A stretch of 42,896 bases of DNA from assembly GCA_052140165.1 (NCBI GenBank), contig JBKQUM010000104.1:1-42896 (forward strand). Reading direction: 5' to 3'. Made by a program: the position numbers and the translations under genes. Source of the DNA: Bog-473 sp052140165. Lineage in GTDB: Bacteria; Actinomycetota; Acidimicrobiia; Acidimicrobiales; RAAP-2. Under the pieces are notes generated by a model. It was not told the origin of the DNA. It ran no database searches and worked only from the letters and a program-made list of their open reading frames with translations. Shown one piece after another: positions 41,646-42,896 of the stretch (positions are counted from its first letter, which is position 1; every line of letters starts with the position of its first letter).

Positions 41646-42896
41646 CCACCGCGCCGGGGAGCGGCGAGCACGCGCAGCTGTTCGACACCTCGGACACCAC
41701 GGACGAGGGCGTCGGGGCGGCCGCCGCAGCGGCTGACGGCGAGGACGCCGGCGTCGAGACCACCACCGAGGGGGCCGACGACGGTCGCCGCGGCCGGCGG
41801 CGCACGGCCACCGCATCGGGGGCCTTCGCGGGGCGTCCCGCGGCGCTGGTCGACGACCTCACCCTGCCCCAGCGCGCCGCGGTGGAGCATCGCGGCGGCC
41901 CGTTGCTGATCATCGCGGGCGCGGGCTCGGGCAAGACGCGGGTGCTGACCCGGCGCATCGCGCACCTGCTGGCCACCGGGGACGCGCCGCCGTGGGGGAT
42001 CCTCGCCATCACCTTCACCAACAAGGCGGCCGAGGAGATGCGCACACGCGTCGCCGAGCTGGTGGGGCCGCCGGCCGAGAAGATGTGGGTCTCGACCTTC
42101 CACTCCGCTTGCCTGCGCATCCTGCGCACCAACGCCGACCGGCTCGGGTACCGCTCGGCGTTCACCGTCTACGACGACACGGACTCGCGCCGCATGATCG
42201 AGATGATCACCTCCGAGCTCGGCTTCGACCAGAAGCGCCTCCCGGCCCGGGCCGTGCAGGGGGTGATCAGCCAGGCCAAGTCCGAGCTCGTCGACTTCGA
42301 GGCCTTCCGCGACGAGGCCCGCAGCGGCTCCGACCCGTTCCGCAAGCGGATCGCCGACGTCTACACGCAGTACCAGCAGCGGCTGCTGGCGGCCAACGCC
42401 TTCGACTTCGACGACCTGCTCATGGTGACGGCGAACCTGCTCCAGGCGTGCGACGACGTCAGGGCCGCCTACCAGGAGCGCTTCCGCCACATCCTCGTCG
42501 ACGAGTTCCAGGACACCAACCACGCCCAGAACGAGATCGTGAAGCTGCTCGGCGAGGCCCACGGCAACGTCTGCGTGGTGGGGGACTCCGACCAGTCGGT
42601 CTACCGCTGGCGCGGCGCCGACATCCGCAACATCCTCGAGTTCGAGCGTGCCTTCCCCAACGTGACCACCATCCTGCTCGAGCAGAACTTCCGCTCGACG
42701 CAGACGATCCTCGATGCGGCGAACGCCGTCATCGCCAACAACGTCGGCCGCCAGCCCAAGGAGCTCTTCACCGTCGGCGACACGGGCGGGCCGGTCACGC
42801 GCTACCGGGCCGAGGACGAGCGCGACGAGGCGAACTGGGTTGCCAGCGAAATCCTGCGCATGCACGCCTCGTCCGGGCTCACCTGGGGCGACTTCG
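41642..42896 (+). CDS. pcrA: UvrD/PcrA-type ATP-dependent DNA helicase (3' end outside window)
   Basis: 418 residues are visible before the window ends. GTG 41642 overlaps the guaA stop by 4 nt. The first 70 residues are an acidic/basic low-complexity extension. SF1A motifs then follow in order: Q motif LTLPQRAAV, Walker A IAGAGSGKTR (91-100), Ia ITFTNKAAEEMR, Ib VSTFHSACLRIL, II ILVDEFQDTN, III VVGDSDQSVYRWRGAD, IV LEQNFRS. The protein unwinds DNA in repair and replication restart. guaA-linked uvrD/pcrA genes occur elsewhere in Actinobacteria. Confidence 0.95.
   Translation, partial: MTTAPGSGEHAQLFDTSDTTDEGVGAAAAAADGEDAGVETTTEGADDGRRGRRRTATASGAFAGRPAALVDDLTLPQRAAVEHRGGPLLIIAGAGSGKTRVLTRRIAHLLATGDAPPWGILAITFTNKAAEEMRTRVAELVGPPAEKMWVSTFHSACLRILRTNADRLGYRSAFTVYDDTDSRRMIEMITSELGFDQKRLPARAVQGVISQAKSELVDFEAFRDEARSGSDPFRKRIADVYTQYQQRLLAANAFDFDDLLMVTANLLQACDDVRAAYQERFRHILVDEFQDTNHAQNEIVKLLGEAHGNVCVVGDSDQSVYRWRGADIRNILEFERAFPNVTTILLEQNFRSTQTILDAANAVIANNVGRQPKELFTVGDTGGPVTRYRAEDERDEANWVASEILRMHASSGLTWGDF

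Overview
This is a high-GC actinobacterial chromosome segment. It looks most like class Acidimicrobiia or a close relative. The gene order rpsK-rpsD-rpoA-rplQ-truA-rplM-rpsI-glmM-glmS-acpS-nnr-alr-(udg)-tsaE-tsaB-rimI ... groES-groEL ... guaB3-guaA-pcrA is the actinobacterial order, broadly the Rv3396c-Rv3459c interval of Mycobacterium tuberculosis. The F420-type oxidoreductases, the DinB/maleylpyruvate-isomerase-like protein, GuaB3 and a CIRCE-controlled groESL fit the same group. The class assignment is inference from gene content and from the style of the NnrD domain.

Region 1 (1-12777, all on the + strand) is housekeeping. It holds the end of the ribosomal protein/RNA polymerase operon (rpsK partial, rpsD, rpoA, rplQ, truA), then rplM-rpsI with its own promoter, then a tightly packed run of glmM, glmS, acpS, nnr, alr, udg, tsaE, tsaB and rimI, most of which overlap by 4-17 nt. 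It covers amino-sugar and cell-wall precursors (GlmM, GlmS, Alr), acyl-carrier-protein activation, NAD(P)HX repair, uracil repair and the t6A tRNA-modification helpers.

Region 2 (12778 to about 31150) is accessory DNA at the place where many actinobacteria have tsaD between rimI and groES. No tsaD is present here. It contains PPOX and LLM (F420-type) oxidoreductases, an aldo/keto reductase, small membrane or DUF proteins, two exported proteins of unknown function, an SDR epimerase, an APH-like kinase, a methyltransferase, a GNAT enzyme, a metal-dependent-hydrolase-like protein and an NTF2-like protein. It ends in a minus-strand run: three paralogous exported proteins sharing a DLPxGW motif (the last apparently decaying), a GH13 alpha-glucosidase and a GT1 glycosyltransferase. 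Base composition falls in parts of this region: by hand count, 33 of 60 bases are G/C at 16441-16500 against 46 of 60 at 8821-8880.

Region 3 (31126-42896) returns to the backbone with groES-groEL (CIRCE, a sigma-70-like promoter and an intergenic hairpin). Next come a DUF4214-like/methyltransferase fusion, a minus-strand group (M48 peptidase, SRPBCC protein with a twin operator, CmoB-like methyltransferase), a CoA-type Nudix hydrolase, a 2-keto-4-pentenoate hydratase-like protein, then guaB3, guaA and the 5' part of pcrA/uvrD, which runs off the window.

Many singly transcribed genes have a TANNNT-like -10 box 6-10 nt upstream of the start codon and no Shine-Dalgarno, which suggests frequent leaderless transcription. 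I saw no tRNA or rRNA genes, CRISPR arrays, transposases or integrases. I found no convincing new multi-gene defence or biosynthetic system. The most unusual items are the DLPxGW paralogue cluster, the twin operator at 36022-36073, the rimI/groES insertion lacking tsaD, and several unexplained inverted repeats.
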